A DNA stretch of 23,633 nt from contig CALVPW010000067.1 in assembly GCA_944354085.1 (NCBI GenBank), positions 1 to 23,633 of the forward strand, given 5' to 3'. The stretch's first letter is position 1; each line of letters opens with the position of its first letter. This document shows positions 14,182 to 22,025 of the stretch, in pieces. The notes below the pieces were generated by a model, which saw only the letters and a list, made by a program, of their open reading frames with translations, was not told where the DNA came from and searched no databases. Source of the DNA: an uncultured Clostridia bacterium (lineage in GTDB: Bacteria > Bacillota > Clostridia > Christensenellales > Borkfalkiaceae). The position numbers and the translations under genes were made by a program.

Positions 14182-15546
14182 ATGAAAAAACGCATCATGT
14201 GGCTGTGTTTTGCCGTCACGGCGGTCGCGCTCGTCGTCTTTTCCGTGATCGCCACGGACATTTACTATAAGAACAGCGTCGAGCACGTGCGCACCTATCT
14301 TTCCGCCTATCTTGCCGCGTTCGACGAAACGCGCACGCCCGATACGGCGTATGCCGAGGAGCTCTCCGCGGCGCTCGGCGGCGCGCGCGTCACCTTCCTT
14401 TCGGCGGACGGCGCCTTTCTTGCCGATTCCGAGGACGAGGACGACGGCTCGCGGGCGCTGCGGACGGAGGTCGCGGACGCCATCCGCGACGGCGAGGGAT
14501 TCGACGTGCGCTCCTCGCCCACGATGGGCGAAAGTTTCGCATACTTTTGCCGCCGTTATCAAAGCTGCCTCGTGCGCGTTGCCGTGCGCACCGATTCGGT
14601 GTGGGGCATCTACGTGCAGGGGCTGCCCGCGATCTGCTGTTTTTTGGCGGCGGACGCGCTCGTCTGCCTCGTCATCACCTATCTTTCGACGGGGTTCATG
14701 CTCAAACCCATGGAAGATCTTGTCCGCAGCGCGGCAAAGGGGGAGCGCGTCGTGCCCGCCTGCCGCGAACTCGAGCCCGTCGCCGACCTCATCAACCGCA
14801 TGAACGCCGCCGCCGAAAAGCGGCTTTTAAGCAGCAAACGCGAGCGGGAACAGGTGGTCAAAGCGCAGCAGTCCAAGGACGAATTCATCGCCAACGTCAC
14901 GCACGAGATGAACACGCCGCTCACCTCCATCCGCGGGTTTGCGGAATTGCTCGTTTCGGGCTCGCTCGAAGGCGAGCGCGCGCAAAAGGCGTCCGCCACC
15001 ATCCTTGCGCAGAGCGAGCGGCTGCAGAACCTCGTCGCGTCCATCATCAATTACAGCGAGATCGACAGCGAAGATCTGCCCGTCTACGAGGTGGACGCCT
15101 CCCGCATCGCCCGCGAGCTGCTCGCCGCGCTCGCGCCCGAGATCGCCGAGCACAAGCTGGTGCTGCTCTCCGAGATCCGCGACGGCGTGATCTTAAAGAG
15201 CCGCCACGAGCGCGTGAATGAACTGTTCGGCAACATCATCCGCAACGCCATCCGCTACAACCGCGAGGGCGGGAGCGTCTCTGTGCTGCTCACGCCCGAG
15301 GCGTTCACCGTATCGGATACGGGTATCGGCATCGCCGAGGAGGACCGCGCGCGCATCTTCGACCGCTTCTTTACCGTCGATAAATCGCACAACGGCAAGA
15401 ACGGCGGCTTCGGGCTGGGGCTCTCCGTCGTGAAAAAATTGTGCAAAAAGCAGGGATGGGGGCTTTTCGTGGAGAGTGAACCCGGGAAAGGGAGCACCTT
15501 CCGCATCTGCTTTTCGGGCGAGGGCGACGCGGCGAAAAATTCCTGA
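14182..15546 (+). CDS. phoR: Membrane sensor histidine kinase (PhoR-like)
   Basis: The 454-residue protein is the likely partner of the regulator. A membrane segment (about residues 5-26), an extracytoplasmic domain of about 120 residues and a second membrane segment (about 150-173) precede the kinase core. The phospho-acceptor is H241 in NVTHEMNTPLTSIRGFAELL. The N-box is NIIRNAIRYN, G1 is VSDTGIGIAEEDRARIFDRF, and G2 is GGFGLGLSVVKKLC. No PAS domain was recognised, unlike many PhoR proteins. The start at 14182 has a full AGGAGG site 8 bases upstream; an earlier in-frame start would bypass that site. A terminator precedes the gene. The PhoR assignment rests on neighbourhood. Confidence 0.92.
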   Translation: MKKRIMWLCFAVTAVALVVFSVIATDIYYKNSVEHVRTYLSAYLAAFDETRTPDTAYAEELSAALGGARVTFLSADGAFLADSEDEDDGSRALRTEVADAIRDGEGFDVRSSPTMGESFAYFCRRYQSCLVRVAVRTDSVWGIYVQGLPAICCFLAADALVCLVITYLSTGFMLKPMEDLVRSAAKGERVVPACRELEPVADLINRMNAAAEKRLLSSKREREQVVKAQQSKDEFIANVTHEMNTPLTSIRGFAELLVSGSLEGERAQKASATILAQSERLQNLVASIINYSEIDSEDLPVYEVDASRIARELLAALAPEIAEHKLVLLSEIRDGVILKSRHERVNELFGNIIRNAIRYNREGGSVSVLLTPEAFTVSDTGIGIAEEDRARIFDRFFTVDKSHNGKNGGFGLGLSVVKKLCKKQGWGLFVESEPGKGSTFRICFSGEGDAAKNS

Positions 15547-15576
15547 AAAAAAGTCAGTCCGACCCCCTTCAAACAT

Positions 15577-15604
15577 TTGACTATCCGTGTAATTTCTGTA
15601 TAAT
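15577..15604 (+). promoter_or_regulatory. Promoter of the GH51 gene
   Basis: TTGACT (15577-15582), a 16-base spacer and TATAAT (15599-15604) precede the gene. The leader (about 15611-15646) holds CGCGCAAATCGTGCGCGCGC-type alternating GC sequence around a short AT centre, which may be an operator but is not clearly symmetric. Confidence 0.82.
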
Positions 15605-15646
15605 ATCCGTCGTTCGCGCAAATCGTGCGCGCGCAAGGAGAAAAGT

Positions 15647-17581
15647 ATGAAGATCGCGATCACCCAAGAGGGCAAAGTTCCCGTCGCACCCGGCGGGCTG
15701 GGGCTCTTCTTCGAGGATATCAATTATTCGCTGGACGGCGGGCTGTACGCGCAGATGCTCGAGAACCGCAACTTCGAGGCAAAGAAAGCCACGGGCGAGA
15801 AGGACGCTTTCACCGTCGTGCCCGACGGCAAGTATGCGTGGAGCGTCTGCCCCGCGGAGAGCGCCGCGGCGCTCAAGATCAAGGACGACCGCCCGCTGTA
15901 TGTGGAAAACCCGCACTATCTGCGCATCGAAGCGCGCGAGGCGGGCGCGGGCATCGTCAACAAGGCGTACGACGGCGTGTACTGCAAGGCGGGGATGCGC
16001 TATAAGCTCTCCTTCTGGATGCGTTCCTACGATTACCGCGCGCCCGTCGTGGCGGGCGTGTATGCGGACGGCGCCGCCGTTTTCGAGGTCAAAGCCAAGC
16101 CGCGGGCGGACGGAAAATGGCATAAATACGAATTTACCGTCCGCGCACGCACGGCGTGCGAAAGGGCGCAGTTCCGTTTTGTGCTCACGGCGGCGGGAAC
16201 GCTGCACGTCGACTGGTTCTCCCTGATGCCTGAGGACGCCGTTTTGGGCGTGTTCCGCCGCGATCTCGTGGAGATGCTCGCCGAGCTCAAACCCGGTTTC
16301 ATGCGCTTCCCAGGGGGCTGCATCGTCGAGGGCAACACGCTCTCCAACCGCTATCTTTGGAAAAATTCTGTGGGGCAGACGGAGCGCCGCAGGCACAATT
16401 GGAGCCGCTGGGCGGTGCACGGCGCCTGCGCGGAGAACGGTTTTACGACGCCCTATGCGCATTACGGGCAGACGCTCGGCGTCGGCTACTTTGAATATTT
16501 CCGTCTCTGCGAATACCTCGGCGCAAAGCCGCTCCCCGTCCTCTCGGTGGGGATCGCCTGCCAATATATGTCGACGGAGATCGTCGCGCTCGACGATCCC
16601 GCGCTCGAAACGTATATCCAGGAAGCCCTCGACGTCGTCGAATTCGCCAACGGCGGCAAAGATACCGTCTGGGGGCGCGTGCGTGCGGAGATGGGGCATC
16701 CCGAACCCTTCGGGCTCGAATACCTCGGCGTCGGCAACGAGCAGTGGGAGACGGATACCAACGATTTTTATAAACGGTTCGAGCTCTTCCGCGACCGCAT
16801 CCACGAAAAATATCCGTCGATCAAGATCATCGGCACCACGGGACCTACGGTGGATTCGCCTTCGCATCAGGAGGCGTGGGCGTGGACGCGCAGCCGCCTT
16901 GCGCACGATCCCGCCTTCGTTTACGCGTCCGACGAGCATTTCTACGTGCCGCCCAAGTGGCTGTACGAGCACACCGACGTGTACGATTCCTATCCCCGCA
17001 CGGGGCTCGTGTATGCGGGCGAGTACGCCGCGCACGTCATGGAGGCGGGGGCGGGTACGTTCAACGCGCCTTCGTCCAACACGTGGGAGGCGGCGCTGGC
17101 GGAAGCGGCGTTCATGACGGGCATGGAGCGCAACGCCGACGTCGTCGTCATGAAGTCGTACGCGCCGCTCTTTGCGCGCCTCGGCTATACGCAGTGGAGC
17201 CCCGATCTCATCTGGTTCGACGGGGGTTCGGCGTACGGCTCGGCGAGTTACTATGTGCAGATGCTGTACGCACTGTATACGGGCGACGTTTCCTACAAGG
17301 TGAAGACGGACGCGCCCGCGACGTACGCTTCGGCGACCTCACGCGACGATCTTACCTTCGTCAAGGTCGTCAATGCGGGCGATACCGAACAGACGGCGCA
17401 CATCGAGGCGGATTTTGCGTTCGGCGAACTGCTGCGCATCGTGCAGATGCAGGGTGAACTCACCGATCTCAACTCGATGCAGGAGCCGAAAAAACTTGCG
17501 CCGAGGGAGGTCGCGCCTGCCGCGCCCGATACGGTCACGCTCCCGCCGCACAGCTTCCAGGTGCTCGTTTTCCGCAAATAA
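15647..17581 (+). CDS. GH51 alpha-L-arabinofuranosidase, intracellular
   Basis: The 644-residue glycoside hydrolase removes terminal arabinofuranose from plant arabinan or arabinoxylan oligosaccharides. It has no signal peptide, so it acts on imported oligosaccharides in the cytosol. The N-terminal GGLGLFFEDINYSLDGGLYA and ENRNFE stretch is typical of GH51. A carbohydrate-binding-like beta domain follows at about residues 85-195 (LSFWMRSYD, LHVDWFSLMPEDAV). The catalytic barrel has FMRFPGGCIVEGN, acid/base E365 in GVGNEQWE and nucleophile E459 in VYAGEYAAH. A C-terminal beta domain closes the chain (LPPHSFQVLVF). AAGGAG lies 6 bases before the ATG. The gene is monocistronic between its own promoter and terminator, and no arabinose genes are adjacent. 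Confidence 0.93.
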   Translation: MKIAITQEGKVPVAPGGLGLFFEDINYSLDGGLYAQMLENRNFEAKKATGEKDAFTVVPDGKYAWSVCPAESAAALKIKDDRPLYVENPHYLRIEAREAGAGIVNKAYDGVYCKAGMRYKLSFWMRSYDYRAPVVAGVYADGAAVFEVKAKPRADGKWHKYEFTVRARTACERAQFRFVLTAAGTLHVDWFSLMPEDAVLGVFRRDLVEMLAELKPGFMRFPGGCIVEGNTLSNRYLWKNSVGQTERRRHNWSRWAVHGACAENGFTTPYAHYGQTLGVGYFEYFRLCEYLGAKPLPVLSVGIACQYMSTEIVALDDPALETYIQEALDVVEFANGGKDTVWGRVRAEMGHPEPFGLEYLGVGNEQWETDTNDFYKRFELFRDRIHEKYPSIKIIGTTGPTVDSPSHQEAWAWTRSRLAHDPAFVYASDEHFYVPPKWLYEHTDVYDSYPRTGLVYAGEYAAHVMEAGAGTFNAPSSNTWEAALAEAAFMTGMERNADVVVMKSYAPLFARLGYTQWSPDLIWFDGGSAYGSASYYVQMLYALYTGDVSYKVKTDAPATYASATSRDDLTFVKVVNAGDTEQTAHIEADFAFGELLRIVQMQGELTDLNSMQEPKKLAPREVAPAAPDTVTLPPHSFQVLVFRK

Positions 17582-17590
17582 CACGCGTTT

Positions 17591-17616
17591 CCCCGCCGCT
17601 CGGCGGGGATTTTTTT
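17591..17616 (+). terminator. Intrinsic terminator of the GH51 gene
   Basis: CCCCGCC (17591-17597), loop GCTC and GGCGGGG (17602-17608) are followed by A and seven T residues (17610-17616), 9 bases after the stop. Confidence 0.92.
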
Positions 17617-17646
17617 GGCGGAAATCATACGCGGCGCGCATTTTCC

Positions 17647-17675
17647 TTTACAAATGCCGCCCGATCGACTATAAT
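17647..17675 (+). promoter_or_regulatory. Promoter of the RNA-modification operon; predicted leaderless transcript
   Basis: TTTACA (17647-17652), a 17-base spacer and consensus TATAAT (17670-17675) are followed by only seven bases (ATCTTGT) before the ATG at 17683. Usual start-site spacing puts +1 at or next to the A of that ATG. Confidence 0.8.
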
Positions 17676-17682
17676 ATCTTGT

Positions 17683-18549
17683 ATGATTCGCATTGCAGAC
17701 GGCTGGAAAGATTACGCCGTCCTCGCCACGGGGGACGGCTATAAACTCGAACGGTGGGGGGAGCATCTCTTGCTCCGTCCCGATCCGCAGGTCATCTGGC
17801 ACGCGCAGCGCGACCTGTTCTCCTATCCCGGCCTTGCCGCCGTATACCGCCGCAGCGAAAAGGGCGGCGGCGCGTGGGAGTATAAAAAGCAGCTCCCGCA
17901 GAGCTGGAACGTCGGGTATAAGGATCTCACCTTCAAGGTGATGCCCATGGGCTTCAAGCATACGGGGCTCTTTCCCGAGCAGGCGGTCAATTGGGAGGCG
18001 ACGGGCGCGCTCGTCCGCCGTGCCGCTGCCCGGGGCAGGCGGGTGAAGGTGCTCAATCTCTTTGCCTATACGGGCGGCGCCTCTGTTGCGCTCGCCAAAG
18101 CGGGCGCCGAGGTCACGCACGTGGACGCCGCCAAGGGCATGGTGGAGCGCGCGGGGGAAAACGCGCGCCTCTCGGGCATCCAGAGCGGCATCCGCTACAT
18201 CGTCGACGACTGCAAAAAATTCGTCGCGCGGGAACTGCGGCGGGGCAATACGTACGACGCCGTCGTGATGGATCCGCCCTCGTACGGCAGAGGCCCCGGG
18301 GGCGAGATGTGGAAGATCGAAAGCGAGCTTTTCCCCTTCGTCAAACTGTGCATGCAGCTCATGTCGGATGCGCCGCTCTTTTTCCTCATCAACAGTTACA
18401 CCACGGGTTTGCAGCCCACGGTGCTCTCCAATATTTTAACGCTCTGCGCCGACCGCAAGTGCCGCGTGGAGGCATACGAAGTCGGGCTTCCGACGCAAGA
18501 AAACATTCCGCTGCCCTGCGGCGCGGGAGGGATGTGTATTTATGAGTGA
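17683..18549 (+). CDS. Class I SAM-dependent methyltransferase, RlmI/RlmK-like (rRNA cytosine-type)
   Basis: The 288-residue enzyme belongs to the RlmI-like group that uses S-adenosylmethionine to methylate 23S rRNA. The SAM-binding motif is NLFAYTGGASVALAKAGAEV (N125 onward), followed by the acidic VDAAKGMVE. The catalytic DPPSYGRGPGGE starts at D197. The N-terminal DGWKDYAVLATGDGYKLERW and LLRPDPQVIW stretch is typical of the clostridial short form, which lacks an obvious PUA domain. The start at 17683 fits family N-termini, yet no ribosome site can exist because the promoter -10 ends 7 bases before it. The gene overlaps the next by 8 bases, so the two modification enzymes are co-transcribed. 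The exact target nucleotide is unknown. Confidence 0.88.
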   Translation: MIRIADGWKDYAVLATGDGYKLERWGEHLLLRPDPQVIWHAQRDLFSYPGLAAVYRRSEKGGGAWEYKKQLPQSWNVGYKDLTFKVMPMGFKHTGLFPEQAVNWEATGALVRRAAARGRRVKVLNLFAYTGGASVALAKAGAEVTHVDAAKGMVERAGENARLSGIQSGIRYIVDDCKKFVARELRRGNTYDAVVMDPPSYGRGPGGEMWKIESELFPFVKLCMQLMSDAPLFFLINSYTTGLQPTVLSNILTLCADRKCRVEAYEVGLPTQENIPLPCGAGGMCIYE

Positions 18550-19249
18550 AACATACGAGCCTACCGTCTTATACGAGGACAATCACCTGCTCGTCGTCGT
18601 CAAGGAGCAGAACCTTGCGTCCTGTCCCGACGAGAGCGGGGATAAGAACCTGCTCGACCTGTTAAAGGGGTACGTCAAAGAAAAGTACCAAAAACAGGGG
18701 AACGTGTATATCGGGCTGGTGCACCGTCTCGACCGTCCCACGGGCGGCGTGATGGTGTTTGCAAAGACGAGCAAGGCGGCGGGCAGGCTCTCCGAACAGA
18801 TGCGCTCGGGAGACTTCGAGAAGCGCTATCTCGCCGTTCTCAACGGCGCGCCCAATCCCGAGAGCGGAAAGCTCACGGGCTGGCTGAAAAAGAACACCGT
18901 CAACAACATGGTGTATCTTTCGACGGAGGGGACGGACGGCGCAAAATATGCGGCGCTCGATTACCGCGTTCTCGAAAAGAAGGGCGCGCTCGCCCTGACC
19001 GAGATCAAGCTGCATACGGGCAGGAGCCATCAGATCCGCGTGCAGTTCGCGGGCATCGCGCATCCCGTCTACGGCGATATGCGCTACGGCGGGGAGTATG
19101 CGCAAAAGGGCAGGCTCGCGCTTTGGGCGTACTCGCTCACCTTTACCCATCCCGTCACCAAAGAGCGCATGCGCTTTATCAGCGGACCCTCCGCCGAGGA
19201 GGGGGTTTGGAAGGTGTTTGATATCGAAAAAGCCATTCGCCCCGTTTAG
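18542..19249 (+). CDS. RluA-family RNA pseudouridine synthase
   Basis: The 235-residue enzyme isomerises uridine to pseudouridine in rRNA or tRNA. The catalytic aspartate is D64 in the motif LVHRLDRPTGGVMVFAKT. The family closing motif is LHTGRSHQIRVQFAGIAHPVYGD (position about 158-180). Strand motifs LYEDNHLLVVVKE at the N-terminus and KRYLAVLNG in the middle fit the fold. There is no S4 domain, so it resembles the short RluA/TruC-type members. It starts inside the end of the methyltransferase gene with GGGAGGG about 9 bases upstream, so it is probably translationally coupled. No terminator is visible directly behind it. Substrate site is not predictable. Confidence 0.93.
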   Translation: MSETYEPTVLYEDNHLLVVVKEQNLASCPDESGDKNLLDLLKGYVKEKYQKQGNVYIGLVHRLDRPTGGVMVFAKTSKAAGRLSEQMRSGDFEKRYLAVLNGAPNPESGKLTGWLKKNTVNNMVYLSTEGTDGAKYAALDYRVLEKKGALALTEIKLHTGRSHQIRVQFAGIAHPVYGDMRYGGEYAQKGRLALWAYSLTFTHPVTKERMRFISGPSAEEGVWKVFDIEKAIRPV

Positions 19250-19253
19250 TTCA

Positions 19254-19295
19254 GACGATCGCCGTCGGGATACTTTGTCGCGCTGCGGGCTGCCT
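19254..19295. repeat. 42-base direct repeat, copy 1
   Basis: This copy runs GACGATCGCCGTCGGG... to ...GCGGGCTGCCT. It matches the copy at 19380-19421 at 40 of 42 positions, differing at repeat positions 21 and 25. It lies 4 bases after the RluA-type gene. Confidence 0.9.
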
Positions 19296-19301
19296 CGGTC
19301 A

Positions 19302-19317
19302 CTTACCGCATAGTAAG
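19302..19317. repeat. Short inverted repeat between the two direct repeats
   Basis: CTTAC (19302-19306), CGCATA and GTAAG (19313-19317) form a small hairpin. It has no T-run and is probably part of the repeat element, not a terminator. Confidence 0.5.
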
Positions 19318-19379
19318 CTCCCCCCGCATATCCTCGCGCTCCTCGTCTGCCTCGGCGCTTGTCTGAATGTCTTTGGAAG

Positions 19380-19421
19380 GACGATCGCCGTCGGGATACG
19401 TTGCCGCGCTGCGGGCTGCCT
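19380..19421. repeat. 42-base direct repeat, copy 2
   Basis: This is the second copy, 126 bases downstream of the first, with G at position 21 and C at position 25. A partial echo, CGCTGCGGGC, occurs again near 19473-19482, just before the promoter of the next gene. Confidence 0.9.
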
Positions 19422-19490
19422 TATTTGCGCGTCCGTGCGTGTAAATTGCGCGAAAATTGCATTTTTCGCCCCCGCTGCGGGCGTTACCGC

Positions 19491-19519
19491 TTGACGAACG
19501 AAAAAAATTTGTGTAGAAT
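19491..19519 (+). promoter_or_regulatory. Promoter of the surface protein gene
   Basis: TTGACG (19491-19496), a 17-base A-rich spacer and TAGAAT (19514-19519) precede a leader of about 50 bases. Immediately upstream are two GC-rich dyads (GCGAAAA with TTTTCGC at 19450-19469; CGCCC with GGGCG around 19468-19484). Confidence 0.78.
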
Positions 19520-19540
19520 ATATAAGATAGCTTAAAACAA

Positions 19541-19566
19541 GATCGGGGTATTCTCCGATTGCGGAG
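19541..19566 (+). promoter_or_regulatory. Leader with two mutually exclusive hairpins over the ribosome site
   Basis: Hairpin A pairs GATCGGGG (19541-19548) with CTCCGATT (19553-19560) around TATT. Hairpin B pairs the same CTCCG (19553-19557) with CGGAG (19562-19566) around ATTG, which buries the only Shine-Dalgarno-like GGAG (9 bases before the ATG). A frees that site and B hides it. Confidence 0.45.
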
Positions 19567-19575
19567 TCCGTTTTC

Positions 19576-21873
19576 ATGAACAAAGTCAAAGTACGTTTTC
19601 TCACAATCGCATCGCTGATCCTGCTGCTTGTCGGCGTGATCGCGCTGGCGCTGTGCGCGGCGTTCCCGCGCCGTGCTGCGGCGGATGACGTCGATCCCGT
19701 CGCATACGAGCCTTCCGCCGTCTTTGCGGCGGGCGTGGGCGGAGAGGTCGGCGCGTCGGAGGGGACGCCGTCTTTCGTCGAATTTTCTCTTTCCGACGAA
19801 GGCAGCGTGCATTTCCGCCGCGATCTCGCGCTCAAATGGTTCGAGGCGGACAGCGCGGAGAGCACACTTGCAACGCCCGGAAAGGCAAACTATTTCTCCA
19901 TGCGCTTTGCGTTCCCTTCCGTCGCGTTCGAGACGCTCACCCTCTCTTTTGAGAGCGACGAGGAGAACGTCACCAAAGAGGCGAAAGCCGTCAATTCTCT
20001 CGTGTTCGTCAAAGGGGCGGACGGGGCGCTGACGGTCAAGGTCAAGAACGCCGCCGCGCAGGAGGCGAAGAACGACGACGCTTCCCTTCCTTCGGGAACG
20101 ATCGCGGCAGACGCCGCGGCGAGCGATCTCGTGCTCACCTTCGGCGCTTCCGCGACGGGGGATGCGGGCAGCTATCGTATCGTGCTCACCTGCGGCGGCG
20201 CCGTCGTTTTGGAGAGCGAATTCACCAACATCGGCGGCAACTATCTCGAATACCGCTCGTCGGCGTCGGCCACGCCCAACACGCCGCTCACCTTTACGGC
20301 GGAGCTTCCCGAAGGCGCGGCTGCCGATGCGGCGCAGAGCGTCCTCATGAAGGAGCTCAACGGGCAGGGCTTTACGCTTACCGACGGCAAGGTGCAGGAC
20401 GATACCGCGCCCGTGCTTGCGATCAACGAATCTGTATACGCTTTCCGTCTCGGCACGCGTTTCTCGCTCGATTACGAAGCGATCGACGTCTGTGACGACA
20501 GCGTGAGCGTTACCCGCCATTACTATATGGCGGAAAAGAACGACGAAGGCGCTTACGTCGCGCCCACGTCCGACGATTACGGTACGCTTACCACTTCCAC
20601 CTACTTCATGCCCGTCACCGACGAGGACAAGGAGTATGTGAGCATCTATTTCAACCTCGACGACGACCGCACGAGCAGCGACGGTATTTCGGATAACGGC
20701 GCGCACGTATATCTGAGCTGGTATGCAGCGGAAGGGGCGGACGTCGTGGAAACGCTCAACGGCTGCGATTATATCCGCGTCGACCGCGAACAGCAGGGAC
20801 CTTCTTACGTGGGGTTGACGGCAACGGCGGGCGATGAGAACAACGCCGCGTCCAACGTGGGCGACGCCGCGTTCGAAGAGGCGGTCAGCGCTTACGAGAC
20901 GGCTTTGAACGCCGCTGCCGAGAAGACGAGCGCGGGCACGGGGGCGTATCTCTATCTGCCTTCGCTGCGCGGTCTGATCGAAGGGAAGACGGCGGATTAC
21001 CGCAATCTCAGCTTCAACGTGTATTATTACCACGAGACGGCTGCGGCGGATTCCTCCGCTTCTTCGGCAACGAGCCTCGATTATAACGAGCTGCGCATCG
21101 AAGTCTCGCGCGACGGCTGGTACAGGCTGCGTTTCGTCGTGACGGATGCTTCCGATAACGCGATGCAGTACTACGACGAAGACGGCGAACTCGTCGACGT
21201 TACGGGCTCCAACGTATGGGATATCGAGGGGATCCCCGAATTCCGTGTGTATATCGGTTACGAGGGCGCCACCATCGAAGCGCCCGAAGCGCAGGATTTC
21301 GGCTATCGTGACCGCAGCTATTCCATTGACGATTTCGAGGTCATCGCACTCGAAGGGTATCTCGAAGAGTATACGCTCTACTATCTCGATCCCGCGCTGT
21401 TGGGCGAGGGGCAGACGATGCCCACCTACGAGGACTGCGTCGCCAATGCCGAAACGTACGTCAACGAGACGTATAAGGACAGCGGCATCGTGGAGATCAA
21501 CAAGTATAACGACAAGGTGACCGAAGACGACGAGAATTGGGACGATACCGACAACGCGTATCATTGGGATCCCGATTCCGCGCTCTCCTTCGTGCCGCAA
21601 AAGTCGGGCATCTACTTTGTCAAACTCGTTGTGACCGATCCGAACCTTCCCGAGCAGTCGCCGGAAGGGTATATGGCGATCGAGGTGCGCAACCCCGTCG
21701 ATATCATCCCCGGGCAGACCTATTGGATCCAGAACAATATCACGGCGGTGGTGCTGTTTGCCGTCTCCGCGGTGCTGCTCATCGTGATCGTGGTGCTCTT
21801 CGTGGTCAAACCTTCCGATAAGAAGGTGAAAGAAGTCGGCCTCAAAAAATTAAAGGGAAGAACGAAAAAGTAA
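19576..21873 (+). CDS. Large secreted, C-terminally membrane-anchored surface protein of unknown function
   Basis: The 765-residue product has a signal peptide (about residues 1-35, basic start then LTIASLILLLVGVIALALCAA, cleavage near the AAA before DDVDP). A very acidic, Ala/Ser/Asp/Tyr-rich outer region of about 690 residues follows. One membrane segment near 730-752 (AVVLFAVSAVLLIVIVVLFVV) and a short basic tail (SDKKVKEVGLKKLKGRTKK) end the protein, giving type I topology without a sortase motif. Regions such as DDTAPVLAINE and later SGIYFVKLVVTDPNLPEQ look like Ig-like or cadherin-type beta modules joined by linkers, as in adhesins. No enzyme motif or binding repeat was recognised. It has its own promoter and terminator. 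The family is unknown to me; adhesion or a cell-wall role is inference. Confidence 0.9.
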   Translation: MNKVKVRFLTIASLILLLVGVIALALCAAFPRRAAADDVDPVAYEPSAVFAAGVGGEVGASEGTPSFVEFSLSDEGSVHFRRDLALKWFEADSAESTLATPGKANYFSMRFAFPSVAFETLTLSFESDEENVTKEAKAVNSLVFVKGADGALTVKVKNAAAQEAKNDDASLPSGTIAADAAASDLVLTFGASATGDAGSYRIVLTCGGAVVLESEFTNIGGNYLEYRSSASATPNTPLTFTAELPEGAAADAAQSVLMKELNGQGFTLTDGKVQDDTAPVLAINESVYAFRLGTRFSLDYEAIDVCDDSVSVTRHYYMAEKNDEGAYVAPTSDDYGTLTTSTYFMPVTDEDKEYVSIYFNLDDDRTSSDGISDNGAHVYLSWYAAEGADVVETLNGCDYIRVDREQQGPSYVGLTATAGDENNAASNVGDAAFEEAVSAYETALNAAAEKTSAGTGAYLYLPSLRGLIEGKTADYRNLSFNVYYYHETAAADSSASSATSLDYNELRIEVSRDGWYRLRFVVTDASDNAMQYYDEDGELVDVTGSNVWDIEGIPEFRVYIGYEGATIEAPEAQDFGYRDRSYSIDDFEVIALEGYLEEYTLYYLDPALLGEGQTMPTYEDCVANAETYVNETYKDSGIVEINKYNDKVTEDDENWDDTDNAYHWDPDSALSFVPQKSGIYFVKLVVTDPNLPEQSPEGYMAIEVRNPVDIIPGQTYWIQNNITAVVLFAVSAVLLIVIVVLFVVKPSDKKVKEVGLKKLKGRTKK

Positions 21874-21879
21874 AATACG

Positions 21880-21903
21880 ATCCCGCCGCAAGGCGGGATT
21901 TTT
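21880..21903 (+). terminator. Intrinsic terminator of the surface protein gene
   Basis: ATCCCGCC (21880-21887), a GCAA tetraloop of the stable GNRA class and GGCGGGAT (21892-21899) are followed by TTTT. It lies 6 bases after the stop. Confidence 0.92.
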
Positions 21904-22025
21904 CATCTTGGAAAAGGTATATGGCGACCGCTTTTGCGGCGTGCATGCCGTCTGTGACGAAAAGCGCATGCCGCACGCAGCCGCCGCGGGAACTTGGGAA
22001 AAATTTTTGTAAATGGGAGGAAAAC
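21904..22025 (+). other. Leader region of the CMD-like gene with GC-rich dyads
   Basis: These 122 bases hold two copies of GCATGCC (21943-21949, 21966-21972) and arms GCGTGC and GCACGC (21939-21944, 21973-21978) that could fold into a hairpin. No convincing -35/-10 pair was found here, so the source of transcription for the next gene is unclear; read-through from upstream is possible. Confidence 0.35.

Noticed and set aside
11224..14562. Open minus-strand frame of about 1100 codons antisense to phoU, nptA and the response regulator
   Set aside because: It is a by-product of GC-rich codon use. It covers four well-supported plus-strand genes, is rich in His/Arg/Asp, has no ribosome site and resembles no family.
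19254..19421. CRISPR array
   Set aside because: There are only two repeat copies, 84 bases of intervening sequence and no further units or cas genes.
19303..21600. Open minus-strand frame of 765 codons antisense to the surface protein gene
   Set aside because: The plus-strand frame has a signal peptide, promoter, ribosome site and terminator. The antisense product is Arg/Val/Gly-rich without domains.
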